This document shows positions 25,840-38,089 of a stretch of DNA of 64,000 nt, piece after piece. The position numbers were made by a program, and so were the translations under genes. The notes under the pieces are model-generated. The model was not told the DNA's origin. It ran no database searches and worked only from the letters and a program-made list of their open reading frames with translations. This DNA is from Impatiens glandulifera (lineage: Eukaryota > Streptophyta > Magnoliopsida > Ericales > Balsaminaceae): assembly GCF_907164915.1 (NCBI RefSeq), contig NC_061865.1, positions 50,565,363 through 50,629,362 on the forward strand, read 5' to 3'. Every line of letters begins with the position of its first letter. The stretch's first letter is position 1.

Positions 25840-26395
25840 CCAAGTTTCAGGATAAGAAACCAACCTTTCAGGTCCCGAAACCACCCTTTCGGGTCCTGAA
25901 ACCACCCTTTCGGGTCCCGAAACCACCCTTTTGGGTCCCGAAACCATCCTTTTAGGTCCCGAAACCAACATTTCAGGTCCTGAAACCAACTATTAGGCTT
26001 TCGAAAACCAACCTTTCGGGTACAGAAAGAGTGGTTTCGGGAGAAGAAGCACCCTTTCGGGTCCAAAAAGACTGATTTTGGGAAAAGAAGCACCCTTTCA
26101 GGTCCAAAAAGACTGGTTTCAGGAGAAGAAGCACCCTTTTAGGTCCAGAAAGACTGATTTTGGGAGAAGAAAACACCCTTTCAGGTCTAGAAAGACTGGT
26201 TTCGGGAAAAGAAACATTCATAATGTATCCTGAAACCACTCTCAAGGGTCCCGAAACCAAACTTTCTGGTCCTGAAACCAAACTTTCTGGTCCTGAAACG
26301 ACCCTTTCTGGTCCCAAAATGATCATTTATGGTCCCGAAACGACCCTTTCTAGTCCTGAAACGACCTTTCAGGTCTAGAAATGATAGGTTTCGGG
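25840..26395 (-). repeat. Hairpin repeat array 4, in the 5' intron of the transposase gene
   Basis: About two dozen modules of 21-28 bp on the + strand (GGTCCCGAAACCACCCTTTC and longer variants with GAAGAAGCACCC). They are in the transposase sense direction when read on the - strand (GGTTTCGGGACC). The array lies just upstream of the acceptor at about 25782, in what must be an intron or leader of the transposase gene. Confidence 0.88.
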
Positions 26396-26821
26396 ACATT
26401 TTAACACATTAAAATGTACATTTTTATACTAATCGGTTACCTTTTGGGTTCAATAGGGGTAGATTTGTTCAAGTTTAGTGCTTCGGTAGTGTTGGTTTCC
26501 TGAAAGTTCAATCAGTTCAGAAATAAATCATACAAAAACAAACTGAAATAAATAGATCTGTAAATAGATCTGCAAACAAATAGATCTAAAAAAAATCTAA
26601 ACACTAGATCTATACCATGGAGATGTTTCAGGGATAGAAATAAAGCAACCGGAGAAGAGAAATAAATGACGCCGGAGAAGATAAACAAATGCAGTCGGAG
26701 AAGAAAAATAAATGACGTCGAAGACGTTCAGAGAGAGAAAGACATGCAGAAATAAATGAAGCAGAAAATATGAAGCCCTATAGGTGGGTGAATTTTATTA
26801 TTTTTTTATTTTTTTTTTCAA

Positions 26822-26908
26822 AAAATTCTCTCTCCTAGCTGGCAAGGCCACGTAGGATTCATGGCCTTGCTTTTGCTAACATGTCGTTTAGAATATCATT
26901 CCTCAATT
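26822..26908 (-). repeat. Right terminal inverted repeat, inner part
   Basis: Matches the complement of 18124-18215 (GGCAAGGCCACGTAGGAT, GCTAACATGTCG, AGAATATCAT). It is cut off from the outer part of the right terminal repeat by the 26919-27868 insert. Confidence 0.85.
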
Positions 26909-26918
26909 AAAAATAACT

Positions 26919-27868
26919 CCATCTCTCAAGGCTTCTGTATCTAACACAATAATACAAATCCGACAACAACTCCGGCAACCAACAGGGGCAATAGATTTCG
27001 TTAGAGATTATAAATTCTTTGGAATTATTTTTCTCTTCCTCCTTCCTAGCCTTCTTCAACACTTTCTCCTGCACCTTCAAAAATATATTCAAGTTCGAGA
27101 ACAACTCCTCATTGTCGTCGTCGCTTTCCCATTCCGACACAAATGTCGCCAGAATTATCCCTCCCCTTTACTTGCTCTTCTTCGACAACAAATCCTTCTT
27201 TGGGGAGCATCAAAAGCAACTCGTTTTCTTAGGCGGTGAAGGAGACTGAGAAGACTCATAAAAATTCCATGAATCCAAAGGAAAATTATTGAACTAGATT
27301 TTGCGTTGCTTAGGTTTCCTTCATTAGCGAGAGATTTTCCTTTACAACCAATGAATTCGATGAATTAGATAGCGAAGAAACATACCCATTTTCCAGCTTT
27401 GGCTTCTTGTTCTCTTCTTCTTCATCATTTGACTGATAAATGGATCTTCCCATAGATTTCTTTGAAGGAAGCTTGAGATTTGAACCGGAAGAAGGGGCCA
27501 AGAACGATTTGAGTTTACAGAAGAGAATCTCGAGGTGAGTTAGGAGAACGGAGTCGGGATCGAAGCCGACACAATTGACGACAGACACCTGTTCGAGGAC
27601 GTAGTTGTCCATTTCTTGGTCGAGGATCTCTTCTACTCCTCTCTTCTCATCACTATCTCAGAATGTTGAAAAATCCGCAATAACAGAGAACGAAACAGAG
27701 AGATTGATTAGGGTTTATGCATTTACTTATAGAATAAAGAGAACATCAATAATAACCATCCCTTCTTGCGATTTTCATTGCCATTTTTCATGATGTGTTG
27801 AGACATTCTTTTAAAGGTGTTGGTTGTCGGAGTTAACAGTGTCAGAGCATAACAGGTTGAAGTCATTA
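26919..27868 (-). pseudogene. Gene-like insert splitting the right MULE terminus
   Basis: About 950 bp separate the inner and outer parts of the right terminal repeat and have no counterpart on the left. The insert is bounded by a perfect 13-bp inverted repeat, ATTAAAAATAACT (26906-26918) and AGTTATTTTTAAT (27869-27881). On the - strand it looks like the start of a host gene: a CT-rich leader with AAACCCTAA near 27710, then a 100-codon frame from 27612 (MDNYVLEQVSVVNCVGFDP, acidic run DEEEENKKPK), then a broken continuation with SQSPSPPKK and stops, then a frame at 27140-26907 (SEWESDDDNEELFSNLNIF). I do not recognise the protein. It may be a captured gene fragment or a separate insertion. 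Confidence 0.6.
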
Positions 27869-28106
27869 AGTTATTTTTAATTTTATTGATAAGATCCGTT
27901 TGAATTGGAAAATTTGATTATAAAAATAATATGTGTATAAGAAATGTCATTGACAACATAACTACATTTTAACGTCATTAGAGAAATCTGTTAAATTTAA
28001 TAAATTTAAAACTTTTTGACAAGTTTTTGTATGCATAGATAGAATTTTAAAACTTAATAAACAAATTTGACACCATCCAACTTTATAAATAAAATTGACA
28101 TTTTCC
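27862..28106 (-). repeat. Right terminal inverted repeat, outer part
   Basis: Complement of 17861-18115, ending GACATTTTCC at 28106 against GGGAAGAATGTC at the left terminus. The repeated block includes GTTAAATTTAATAAATTTAA and CATCCAACTTTATAAATAAA. Confidence 0.87.
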
Positions 28107-28116
28107 ATTCATAATT
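28107..28116. repeat. Target site duplication of the MULE, right copy
   Basis: ATTCATAATT, identical to 17851-17860. Confidence 0.85.
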
Positions 28117-29600
28117 AACTTTAATTGTGGGTTCTAATTTGTATGAAGAACAATTAAACATTAGTTAATCAATCATATAAATAATAATAAAATGCTAGTC
28201 CTAAAAAATTATTTTAAACTCAAAAGAATATTTTTAATATATCACTTTTTAATTTTTTAGTATTATCTATATATTTATTAACTTTACAAATTCAACCCAA
28301 TACTTTTTATATAAAATCGTATATTTTCGCAATATTCCAGTAATCTTGTAGGGAGTTATTCTAATTTATCAAATTATTAATCATATTTTTATTAACTGTC
28401 GTTAATTTTTATTATATTTTTAATTCTCGTGAGAAATGTAATTTTTATTTTTTAGTATTTAATTAATAATCTAAATGTCTTTTTTTAATTCCTTAACTTG
28501 TAACGGATTATTGTTTTTTTTTTAATTTTTGTATTTTATTTTAACAAAATTGTTTTTTTTTATTTTAGCTTTTTATCAATATTAAACATTATTTTAAATT
28601 AAAAGTTAAATGATCAAATTAAAATTTTGTTTTTTTTAGTTTTTTAACAGTAAAAACGCATATATAGTTTCATTTGAAAGAAAAATGAATAGAATACGTA
28701 CTAATGCAGTTGAGAATGAGTTTGTTGTAGTAAAAAAATATAATTTGAGTTTGAGTATTAAGTGTGGGTTAGAGAATGTCTAATAAAGAAAAAATATTAG
28801 ACTTTGTGTAATATAATTTAAATTTAATTATGACTTAACTTCCTCATATTGTAAAAATCTCTTTCAATTTGATAGTTGTGAAAAAATAATTCATTTTGTT
28901 GTGGTCTAAATGAATATTCTACTGAAGATAAACATATCATTCATCACAAATCAATTAAAATGCGTTTGTCTTCAAAATTTAAATTAAAGTAATATTTTAT
29001 TTTAAAAAAGATACAAGTATAATTTATTCAGTATATGTAAATATTATATACTTTTTCAAAGAAAAAGATATAATACTTTATTTAGAAATATATAAATATT
29101 GAGAAAAATAATTATAAAGTTAACACATTTTTGTTTGACTATATTTTCTTTTTTCTTTTTCCATACATATGATGTAGAGTAATTAAATTATTAAATGAGA
29201 CTTTAAAATATATGTAAATTTTAGAATTTAATCTTATAATATTGTTTAGTCTTTCAATTCTGAAACTATTTTCATATGAATAAATTTTGATTTTTTTTCA
29301 AATGATTCATCAAATGACAATAGCTTATTTCTAAAATATGTTAAAATTAGATATTATTGTAAAGGTGAGTGCAAATTATATGATTAGAAACTAATTAGAA
29401 CATTCGAAAACATTACTATAACAAAATAATCATTATTGCAGACAAACGACAAAAAAACTAAAATTTCATTAACCTACCGCAACTAACGACAAAATATAGT
29501 TTCTCATTAATTTAGGTAACAACAACAAACACGAAAAAAATCTAAATTCTCATTCATTTTGATCTCAACATGCAAATTACAAATTCAATGGAGACCATAA
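28117..29600. other. AT-rich spacer, nothing recognised
   Basis: No coding frame or structured repeat is seen between the MULE and the RING gene; sequence is dominated by A and T runs. Confidence 0.5.
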
Positions 29601-29635
29601 TATTATTGAATACAAAGCCAAATAGTTTAGATACT

Positions 29636-30403
29636 TTACTCTTTTGTCAAGCATCCCCTACACATGGGACAAGAACCGGGCAACCATTTGAAGAGGCAAG
29701 ACCTATGAAACATGTGTGAGCAAGGTCCGACCACCAATTGCACTCCTTTCTTGTACTTTTTAAAACAAATGGAACATGATAAATCATTAGTACTTTTAGA
29801 TGATCTATAGTTCTTCTCTTTTAACGCCGGACGTATTCGAAGTAGTCCTTTGTTTCTAGTTTGTACCTTTTCCCAAGCAAGATTGAAGAATTGAGAAGTA
29901 CAAATATATTTCTTGAGAGCAGCATCAATATCTGTAAAGCTACTCATGTAAGACACCTTTTTTCGCTTACCCACATGAGTTAGATCCTCGTCTCCATTTT
30001 GCCTCGTTAGATGGATATCTGACACAATAACAGGGAGACGTTTGGCTAACCGGAACATATTTGGTTTTAACTTAAAGCAACCAAAGATGTAGGAACATAT
30101 GTCTGTCACCATGATTACTTTGGTATCCGATGAGAAGTTCATGTTTTCCAGTTGATCTATGAGAAACAACACAGCTCTACTTGGACGCGAGAAAAAATCG
30201 AATGCATTTAGCAATAAAGCCATGTAATCATCGGTGGAATGAAACATTCCAGATGATTGATCAAGAGTGGTGATTTTTGCGTGGTAAACCACAACCCCCC
30301 ATCCCGGCAACAGTCTTAGAACCATTGTTGTGAACAGTTGGTTCCATTTGAAGAAACGAACGGTATGCCCTTTAACACTCTCCTTATATCCATTTGACTC
30401 CAT
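29636..30403 (-). CDS. RING-H2 finger protein, probable E3 ubiquitin ligase
   Basis: A single uninterrupted 255-codon frame with a good start (MESNGYKESV) and a TATA-like TATATATATAC about 50 bp upstream on the - strand (near 30455). Residues 210-249 form a RING-H2 domain with all ligands visible: CSIC, then PCSHMFH, RSC and CPMC. By family knowledge such domains bind an E2 and promote ubiquitin transfer. The first 200 residues (for example RFFKWNQLFTTMVLRLLPGW and LFLIDQLENMNFSSDTKV) do not match a domain I know and lack an evident transmembrane helix, so it is not a typical ATL. It stands alone between the MULE and an ALY gene. An intronless and rather divergent gene could be a young or lineage-specific family member. 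Confidence 0.75.
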   Translation of the reverse strand: MESNGYKESVKGHTVRFFKWNQLFTTMVLRLLPGWGVVVYHAKITTLDQSSGMFHSTDDYMALLLNAFDFFSRPSRAVLFLIDQLENMNFSSDTKVIMVTDICSYIFGCFKLKPNMFRLAKRLPVIVSDIHLTRQNGDEDLTHVGKRKKVSYMSSFTDIDAALKKYICTSQFFNLAWEKVQTRNKGLLRIRPALKEKNYRSSKSTNDLSCSICFKKYKKGVQLVVGPCSHMFHRSCLFKWLPGSCPMCRGCLTKE

Positions 30404-33400
30404 TCTCTCTCACTCGATCTACAATATTTGATAATAATCACTCAATACTTGTATATATATACATATTATACAATGAATAATATAGCTAGAAAAGCTTTTC
30501 TCTAACCATTAATTAAAATATAAAAAAATATAAAAAAAAAATACTTATACCTTTTTAGCAATATTATATTATTAATTATATTATATTAATAAAATTAAAT
30601 TAAAGATATTGGTATATTTGGTTACTTTTGTTAAATCATTATTTTCCCTTTTATATTTTTTATGGATTGTTGTAATTTTTTTTGCTTCAATATGGATGGT
30701 AATTAATTACAAAATCTAAAAAGAAAACATGTTTTTTAAAAAGGTTGTATTTCATTTAATCTTGAATTGAAAAAAATATAAAACAATTCAAAATTCAATA
30801 AAGAAAAAAATTTGTTGATGTTGAAATGGAATATTTTAATAAGGATAAAAACTTTTATGCAATTTTTTATTCTTTTGATATGTCAATATTTTCACTTTTC
30901 TATTCTCATATTTTTAATTGATTTTTTTTATAATATTTTATTAGAGTATGACTTATCTAATTCCAATGAGATTTTTTTTTACAAAATATTATTTTTATAT
31001 AAGAGGATTTAAATCCCTAAAATACCTTGATTATGATTAGTAGATGCGTATCTACTAAGGGCCACGTAAGGTTCAGCTCACTCCCAATTTTTATTTTATG
31101 GTAGAAATATAACATTTCTTATAATTTCTTAATTATTTTCAATTTAATTTATTGTTCGATTTTCTTATTAAAAAAAAGCAAAATCAACCTTCATTTACTC
31201 GTTTTATCTATAATTTTTACTTTATATTTTTAACCCCACCAAATATTTTCAATCTCACATCAACTTTAATTCCCAATATATGTATAATCAAAATATGTGG
31301 GAATATATATAAATCATGTTCATTCAAGCTCAATGTGATTATGAAAACCAGAACATATGAAATAGCACATGTATCACAATCACAATCATTATTTGAATGA
31401 ATTAAAATTAGAATTATGGTGTACTTAACATAAAATTGATATGAACTTGAAGAAAATTAATATAAAAAATGTAACTATAAGGAATCAAATCGAGAGAGTG
31501 GTGTTAAATAATTGTCACACTAGTCATCTAATATAAATATTAATGGTAAATTCTCATTTTTACTCCCCAATTATATAGTTTATATATTTTAATAAATCTC
31601 GAACATATTATTATACAAAATATATATACGAGTTTAATACACAAAATATTAAATAAATAACAGTTTTTGGAGAAATTGTCACGACGATTGAACTTCGAAA
31701 ATAATTAATGTTGGACTTCAAATAAATTATAAAATATATAATTAGTTAATTTGAATAATATAACTCGTTAATGATATATTATATCTTTGTTAAGTAAATA
31801 ATAAATTTTGGAGACGTCGATGTATCGATCGGACTCTGAAAAAATTAATTTTAGATAAAAATATATATATATATAAGATAAGTAATATATTGATATATAG
31901 ATAAATTTGGGTTATTAGATAAGATATTGATAAGATTTTATTTTTCTTGTAGTTATTTTTAGAAAAACAAAAGTCGGGTCCAACTTGGTACAGACCATCA
32001 GGTCAGGTATGGACGAACTAGAGGGTCAACGACCAAGCCACAAGCACAAGGTCTAGTACCAGCCCAAACTGTTGACATGGTTTTCGACTGAGGGCGACCA
32101 AAGGTCCGACCCAAAAATCTTAGTCAAGGCCATGGTTTGGTTTTTTATCGAGAGCGACCGAACGCCTGAGCCAAAATATCAGTCAAGGCCGTGTCTTGGT
32201 TTTTGACCGAGAAAATCAGGCAATCGTGACTTTCGACCGAAGGCCCAACCGAGAAAGCCCATGAATTGTTCTTAAGTGTTCTTCAAAAATCTTCAACAGT
32301 TTTCAGAAATACTAGTAAACAGTCGCTTAAAAATTCAATGATTTTCTAAAACACATTTTTTTCACTTGTTATAACTTTGAATTTATCTATGTAAAGTGTT
32401 GTATCACCGTATGGGAGTATGAAATTAAAAATTTTCGCACATTCGAATAAAGAAGAGCCACAAATTCACAAACAAAGTCGGAAGCAACCATTGTCACCAA
32501 GAACCATTTTCATAAATTCAAGAGCTGCACTTTGTATTTTCAATTGAAATATTTTGAAATATTTAGGGTAGCTTATAAATCCTTTTGTTAATCTACCTAT
32601 AAATAAAGCAGACTAGACCTCCCTAAAACTCTTAAAACCAAATTTACAAGTTAGAACGCCAAATTGGTCTTTTCGGTACCCTAAAATAAGTTTATACTTT
32701 TGAAATTTAGTGCGTTAACTTTTCGGGACTCCATAAGCTATGTAAAGAATACTTTTATATTCCTTTCAACATTACGCTTTCAATTTTTAATAAATCAAAC
32801 TTTTGTTATCTTTGAATGATATATTTGTATGTTGATTGAATTATAAAATTGATTCCACGTTGTTAAGTAAAAAGAAGTTGTCTAAGATTCTAAGTTATAG
32901 AAGTTTATGAAGGAAAATGTGAATCAATTCTGAAGCGAATTTCAGAAGAAGATAGAATTCTGAATTTAATTAGTAATTTGCAGTCTAATAAAAGAATTAA
33001 CAATCTATCCTATGAAATTGAAAGAAATAAAATATTTGTTGATGATTTGGCATGAAAAAGTATTCTAACAAAGGAACATTATATTTAAAAAATTAATGGA
33101 TTATACTAAAATAAAATAAAATAAAATTCAATAAATTAGTAATATTATTCAAATTCTTACACAAAACAATTAAATTTATTACAATAAAAAAACACATAAA
33201 AAATAATAATTTGCTAACACCAACCGATTACAAACAATTTAAAATGTTATATTTATTTTATTTCAAATTTTTTTAATAAATTAAAATACTATTAATATTT
33301 TTTTTGTTTAATTATATGTTATGAATAAACATTAAGTAAAAAATATTGGTTTAGATTATATTAAGTTATTTGAAATAAAAAATTAAAATTGAACAAACTA

Positions 33401-33540
33401 ATATGGATTTGAAACAGAATTCAATCTGTTTTATAATAGACATATGAGTCGGTTAGGTTTATTCGGTTTCAGTTAGTTAGGTTTATTCGCTAACTTTTCC
33501 CCAAATTCTCTGTTTTCCTGAAACCCTAGCTTCAAGAACT
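30404..33540. other. Intergenic, AT-rich with one GC-richer degenerate tract
   Basis: No gene is supported. A GC-richer stretch at about 31975-32260 has recurring pieces such as AGTCAAGGCC and GGTTTT followed by CGAGAGCGACCGA, similar in style to the tract at 6030-6480, and may be an LTR fragment; a TATA-like CCTATAAATAAAG is at about 32600. The rest shows nothing recognisable. Confidence 0.45.
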
Positions 33541-33547
33541 TGAAAAG

Positions 33548-35965
33548 ATGTTGAATATGAACAAATCTCTCGACGATTTCATAAAGAGGAATAAGCAATT
33601 GAAACTCCGGCAAGTTCCAAACTCCGGCGAACCTGGTCCAGCTCGCCGTCTCCAGAATCGCAGTGCTAATCGCGCCGTTCCATACTCTCTTAGACAGGTC
33701 TTCTACATAAACAAAAAGATGGTGTGAATTAGAGTTGTTTCGGCTTGATGGTTTACAAGAGGCTCAAAACTGTAGGTTCCAGTCCCTGATGCTGCATCCC
33801 CAGCGCAAACAGTTCGCGTACCATCTAAAGAGACTGGCACTAAACTCATCATATCTAACCTGAATTATGGAGTCTCGGATAAGGATATCATGGTAAGGTT
33901 TTCGCTTCTCATTTTTATAAGTCTGACTTTAAAATTGTGCATTAAGATGTTCTTTCTTTGTATAGATAAGTAAACTCAAGTTTCTCTCTTATGGGCACTC
34001 TTTCTGTTATGTTTTTGTGTTATTTAATCAGTTTTCTGGCCCTTTAGTCACTATCATTATGGAAATTAGCTTAGGTATTGAGATTATGAAGTTTTTTGTT
34101 GAATAAAAGGAACAACATAATCCTGAAATTGACATCAAAGTATTTGAAGTTCATGGCTATAGGATTGCCTTCCAATGATATTAGTGACTTATTAGACCTA
34201 CAATTGTTTTATTGTTATAAGGATTCGGGTAGTTGAATCATTATAAGCTCTTTTGCAGATAGTTGATGATATATTGCACAGTTAGATCCCCAAGGGCTCA
34301 AGAATCAATCGTCCTTTGAATAGCTAAGATAGAACAGCTTTTAGGGTTTGTAATGTGAGGTCAATGATGCATATGCACTGTAAATACACAAGTTGTTGGT
34401 GTGCCCCAAGCTGGTGAAGATGGTTACATGAATCATTTGATCTGCATAGATTGTCTTAGCTTTTCATTGCAGTGGCAATACAGTTTGATGTCAATTGTTG
34501 TAATCTCAGCACAATTTGGGTTTAAGTCACCTTTTGCTGGTATTTTATTTACCTTCACTCTCCTGTAGTTAGATTTTTAGTGCTTCTAAGCTATAATGTT
34601 CTAATTGGAACATTTGGAAGGAATTTTATTGAAAAGACTAAGGTTGTATTTGATCAAACAGTTGATAGGTTAGTCTTAGAATTGAAAAAACTAAAGCATT
34701 GCAATTCCGAATTGGGAGGATGAAATTAAAGTTAAAAAATCATATACATTCGATTCCAATTCTAATTTCAACTCTTTATGAACCAAATATAACATATCAT
34801 AATGGTTAAATGCTTTTATGAATTAAGTTTATTTGATAATAGCTATTTAAAATCACTTATTTAGTTAGATTTAACTCCAATTAAGCTATAAAGTATAGGC
34901 TGAATTTAGTAATCTAGTAAGATGTCAAAAGACAACTTGAGTCCCTGCAAATTAATCAACTTGCTTACTTTAAAAGTTAAATATTTTCATTTGGTTCATT
35001 CAGTCGCAATTAAAATTGAACATTCATTCGGTACTTAATTTTCAGTTAGTTTTATATGCATATGATTGTGTTACCAAATGCCTGTTCTGAAGACTGAGTG
35101 AGTTTTTCTTATGGGGTTCAATATATAATATGTTTTTAAGATGTCATTGGATCAAGAATGTCATTATATAAAATAGTAACCAGTTCAACAGGAAATCTTG
35201 GCTGCATAATCTGCTGCTTTTTTTTATTTATCTCTCAGGGTGAGTTTGAATTGTGTTGATTGCAGGAGATATTTTCTGATGTTGGTAAAGTGCAAAGATA
35301 TTCAATTAATTATGATAGAAGTGGAAGATCAAAGGTACCAATTCCAAGCTGTTGGGTTTTTGGTAATGGAGGACTTTTTTACTCAAGGAAGAATTTTTCT
35401 GTCAGGGAACAGCTGAAGTAGTTTACTCACTAAGAAGAGATGCTGAAGAAGCTATGATGAGATACCAAGGTGTTCGGCTTGATGGAAAGCGTATGAAAGT
35501 AGAAACTGTAGGAACAAAGATGGCAATCCCTGTTGCTTCCATACCAATAAAAAACATGTATCAAAACCAAAACTACGCACCCATAAGGTAAAAATATCAT
35601 CAAAGTGCTCACTGCCCTCTCCAAGTTGATTATTATGTCCTATTATAACTGATCAGCATATGAACCTGAACCAATGGTTGTTGCAGTTGTCATGGTGGAA
35701 GAGCCAGTGGCATCGGAAACACCACCACCGCGGTGGTGGTGACGGTGGTGGATGGTTTGGTAGAGGAGGAGGAGGTGGTTATGAAAAGTCAAAAAAGTTG
35801 TCATTAGTTGAAGATCTGGATGCTGATTTGGACAATTATCATGCAAAAGCAGCAGCAGAAGCATTAGCATTAGCAACCGAACAGGAAAACCCAAAGAGAC
35901 TAATCATCATCATTGAGATTCGGTCATTTGAATTTTGTAGAATACTATCTCCATTTGTCAAATAG
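33548..35965 (+). CDS. ALY/REF mRNA export adaptor (THO complex subunit 4 type)
   Basis: Exons: 33548-33697 (MLNMNKSLDDFIKRNKQ, the N-terminal UAP56-binding motif), 33776-33892, 35266-35334 and 35406-35587, then a terminal exon ending at 35965. The RRM spans exons 2-4, with TKLIISNLNYGVSDKDI as RNP2 region, then EIFSDVGKVQRYSINYDRSG and GTAEVVYSLRRDAEEAMMRY. The end has a glycine-rich stretch and LDADLDNYHAKA, the conserved C-terminal ALY motif. ALY proteins couple transcription and splicing to mRNA export through the TREX complex in the nucleus. Odd point: the frame of exon 4 does not run into the ALY C-terminus if the best acceptor (35686) is used; the weaker AG at 35703 restores it, or there is a 1-nt shift in the CAC/GGT tract. 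Convergent with histone H4. Confidence 0.85.
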
Positions 35966-36505
35966 GTTCATCAAAGACACTTAATTACTTTCTTTCTTGT
36001 TAAGATTACATTTACATAATGAATGCATTGTGAACTCATCAAATGTGAAATACAAAACAGCATATTCTAATCGTGTGAATTTCTCTTTACCCAATATGAA
36101 TACTCTCTTCAAAGACCATATTGAAGAAACATAGGGTTGCAACCCAAAACAATACCCTTTTAAGATTTGAACCCATAAAACATCTCTCCAGTTCATGATT
36201 GAATCTTCAAGCTTGTTCATATCATTGATTCAAATTATGAAATGATTGAACTAAAAATAGGGTTTTATTTCAATAGATCAGCATTTCTATAAGTATCTTT
36301 CAAAAATTCATCTTGTCAACAAGTTTCATTCAATTTATTCTACAAACAGATATTAATTTCATCAGCATTCAAAAGATTTCCAAGACAACTAACAATATTC
36401 ATTAAAATATGATAATTCCATTTCACTGAACCAAACTTAACAGATCCAGCATAATCTACAAAATATAATAAAAAACAGCAAAACCAAACCCTAAAAACCA
36501 GAACC

Positions 36506-36998
<493 letters not shown>

Positions 36999-38089
36999 GC
37001 TTTTTGAAATTTGTATTTTTAGTGTTTTATCTCTTTTTATCCGCCAAAATTTCGCGCTCTAATATTTTATTCATAATTAATTTTTTTAAATAGACAGATA
37101 ATTAAACCATAACTTTGACTATATTAGAATTATATTTTTATTTTTATTATAGAATAACCATTTTTTTTAAAACACGATTTTATTCTTAACAAGTACTGAA
37201 CAAAAAAATAGAGTTAGGTAATAATATTTTTTAATATTTATTAGGGCTTGAGCCCAGTACAAACCTGTTGCATACTTTCATAAGCTCTCACTCTCTATGT
37301 TTTCGATAAATGAAAGAGCCCAAGAAATTGAGTGACACGAATTTGAAGATTTTGTAAAAGGGTTTATACTTGTGTCAAAGTTTCTCAAGGATCCTTTAAT
37401 GAGCTTTGAAAATATTTCTCAATTTGATAATCAAGACTTCTAGTGTATGAGTGCATTACATAATGGCTACATATATCCCTTAAGATTATACTCAACTAAC
37501 AACAAAAATCAAAATATGACTTAACTATAATTATCTATTTTTTAAATTTAATTAATTATTTATTTATCTAATTATTAGTACTTTTGACAAGGCACATGAA
37601 ACACAACAATGGTTTTGTAACAAAGGATTCGACTAAAACGCAATTGAGATCCTCTGTTACGAAATTGCCCTTGTGTCATATTTTAGAATGAAGTACATCT
37701 ATTTACAACTTTAAGAAATTGACTAAGCATTTTATTATATTTTAAAGCAAAACAATATGTTTTGATATCAGTATTTTGTTTGTTTCTTATTAAACGTATT
37801 TTTATCAGTTTAGTTGGAATTGTTCTTTGTATATAATTATTAAGACATACAAGATAATAATTAATATTAAATTAACAAAAAGACCCCTTCATTCAAAAAA
37901 CGACACCAACTAACTAACTAGAATGCTCAATGCAAATAATAAACATAAACCAATTATTATAGTTTTCAACATAATCATATAATAACACCACAAGCAAGCT
38001 TACACTTAAGTTGTCAAAATAACACTTAAATTAGAAATTCTAAAAGCAATAATAATCCACAACATAAGTAAAAACCATCCCACAGAGTG

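Larger units (their letters stand above)
17861..28106. mobile_element. Complete Mutator-like element of the Ulp1-carrying (KI-MULE/Kaonashi) type
   Basis: Long terminal inverted repeats, a 10-bp exact target duplication and two convergent genes define a 10.2 kb MULE. The + strand gene (18353-22992) encodes a Ulp1-like cysteine protease; the - strand gene (25782-23540) encodes a FAR1-domain, DDE and SWIM transposase. Ulp1-carrying MULEs are known in plants as KI-MULEs or Kaonashi; the ULP gene there is thought to be a captured host gene. Both genes here have frame breaks, so the copy is probably not autonomous, although its ends look mobilisable. The unusual parts are four arrays of a 21-bp hairpin repeat and a 0.95 kb insert that splits the right terminal repeat. 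The element sits between host-type flanks with no gene near the insertion site. Confidence 0.88.

Noticed and set aside
25755..26399. Long open frames on both strands in the right array
   Set aside because: They follow from the 21-bp period and overlap each other in several frames; no domain or codon signal.
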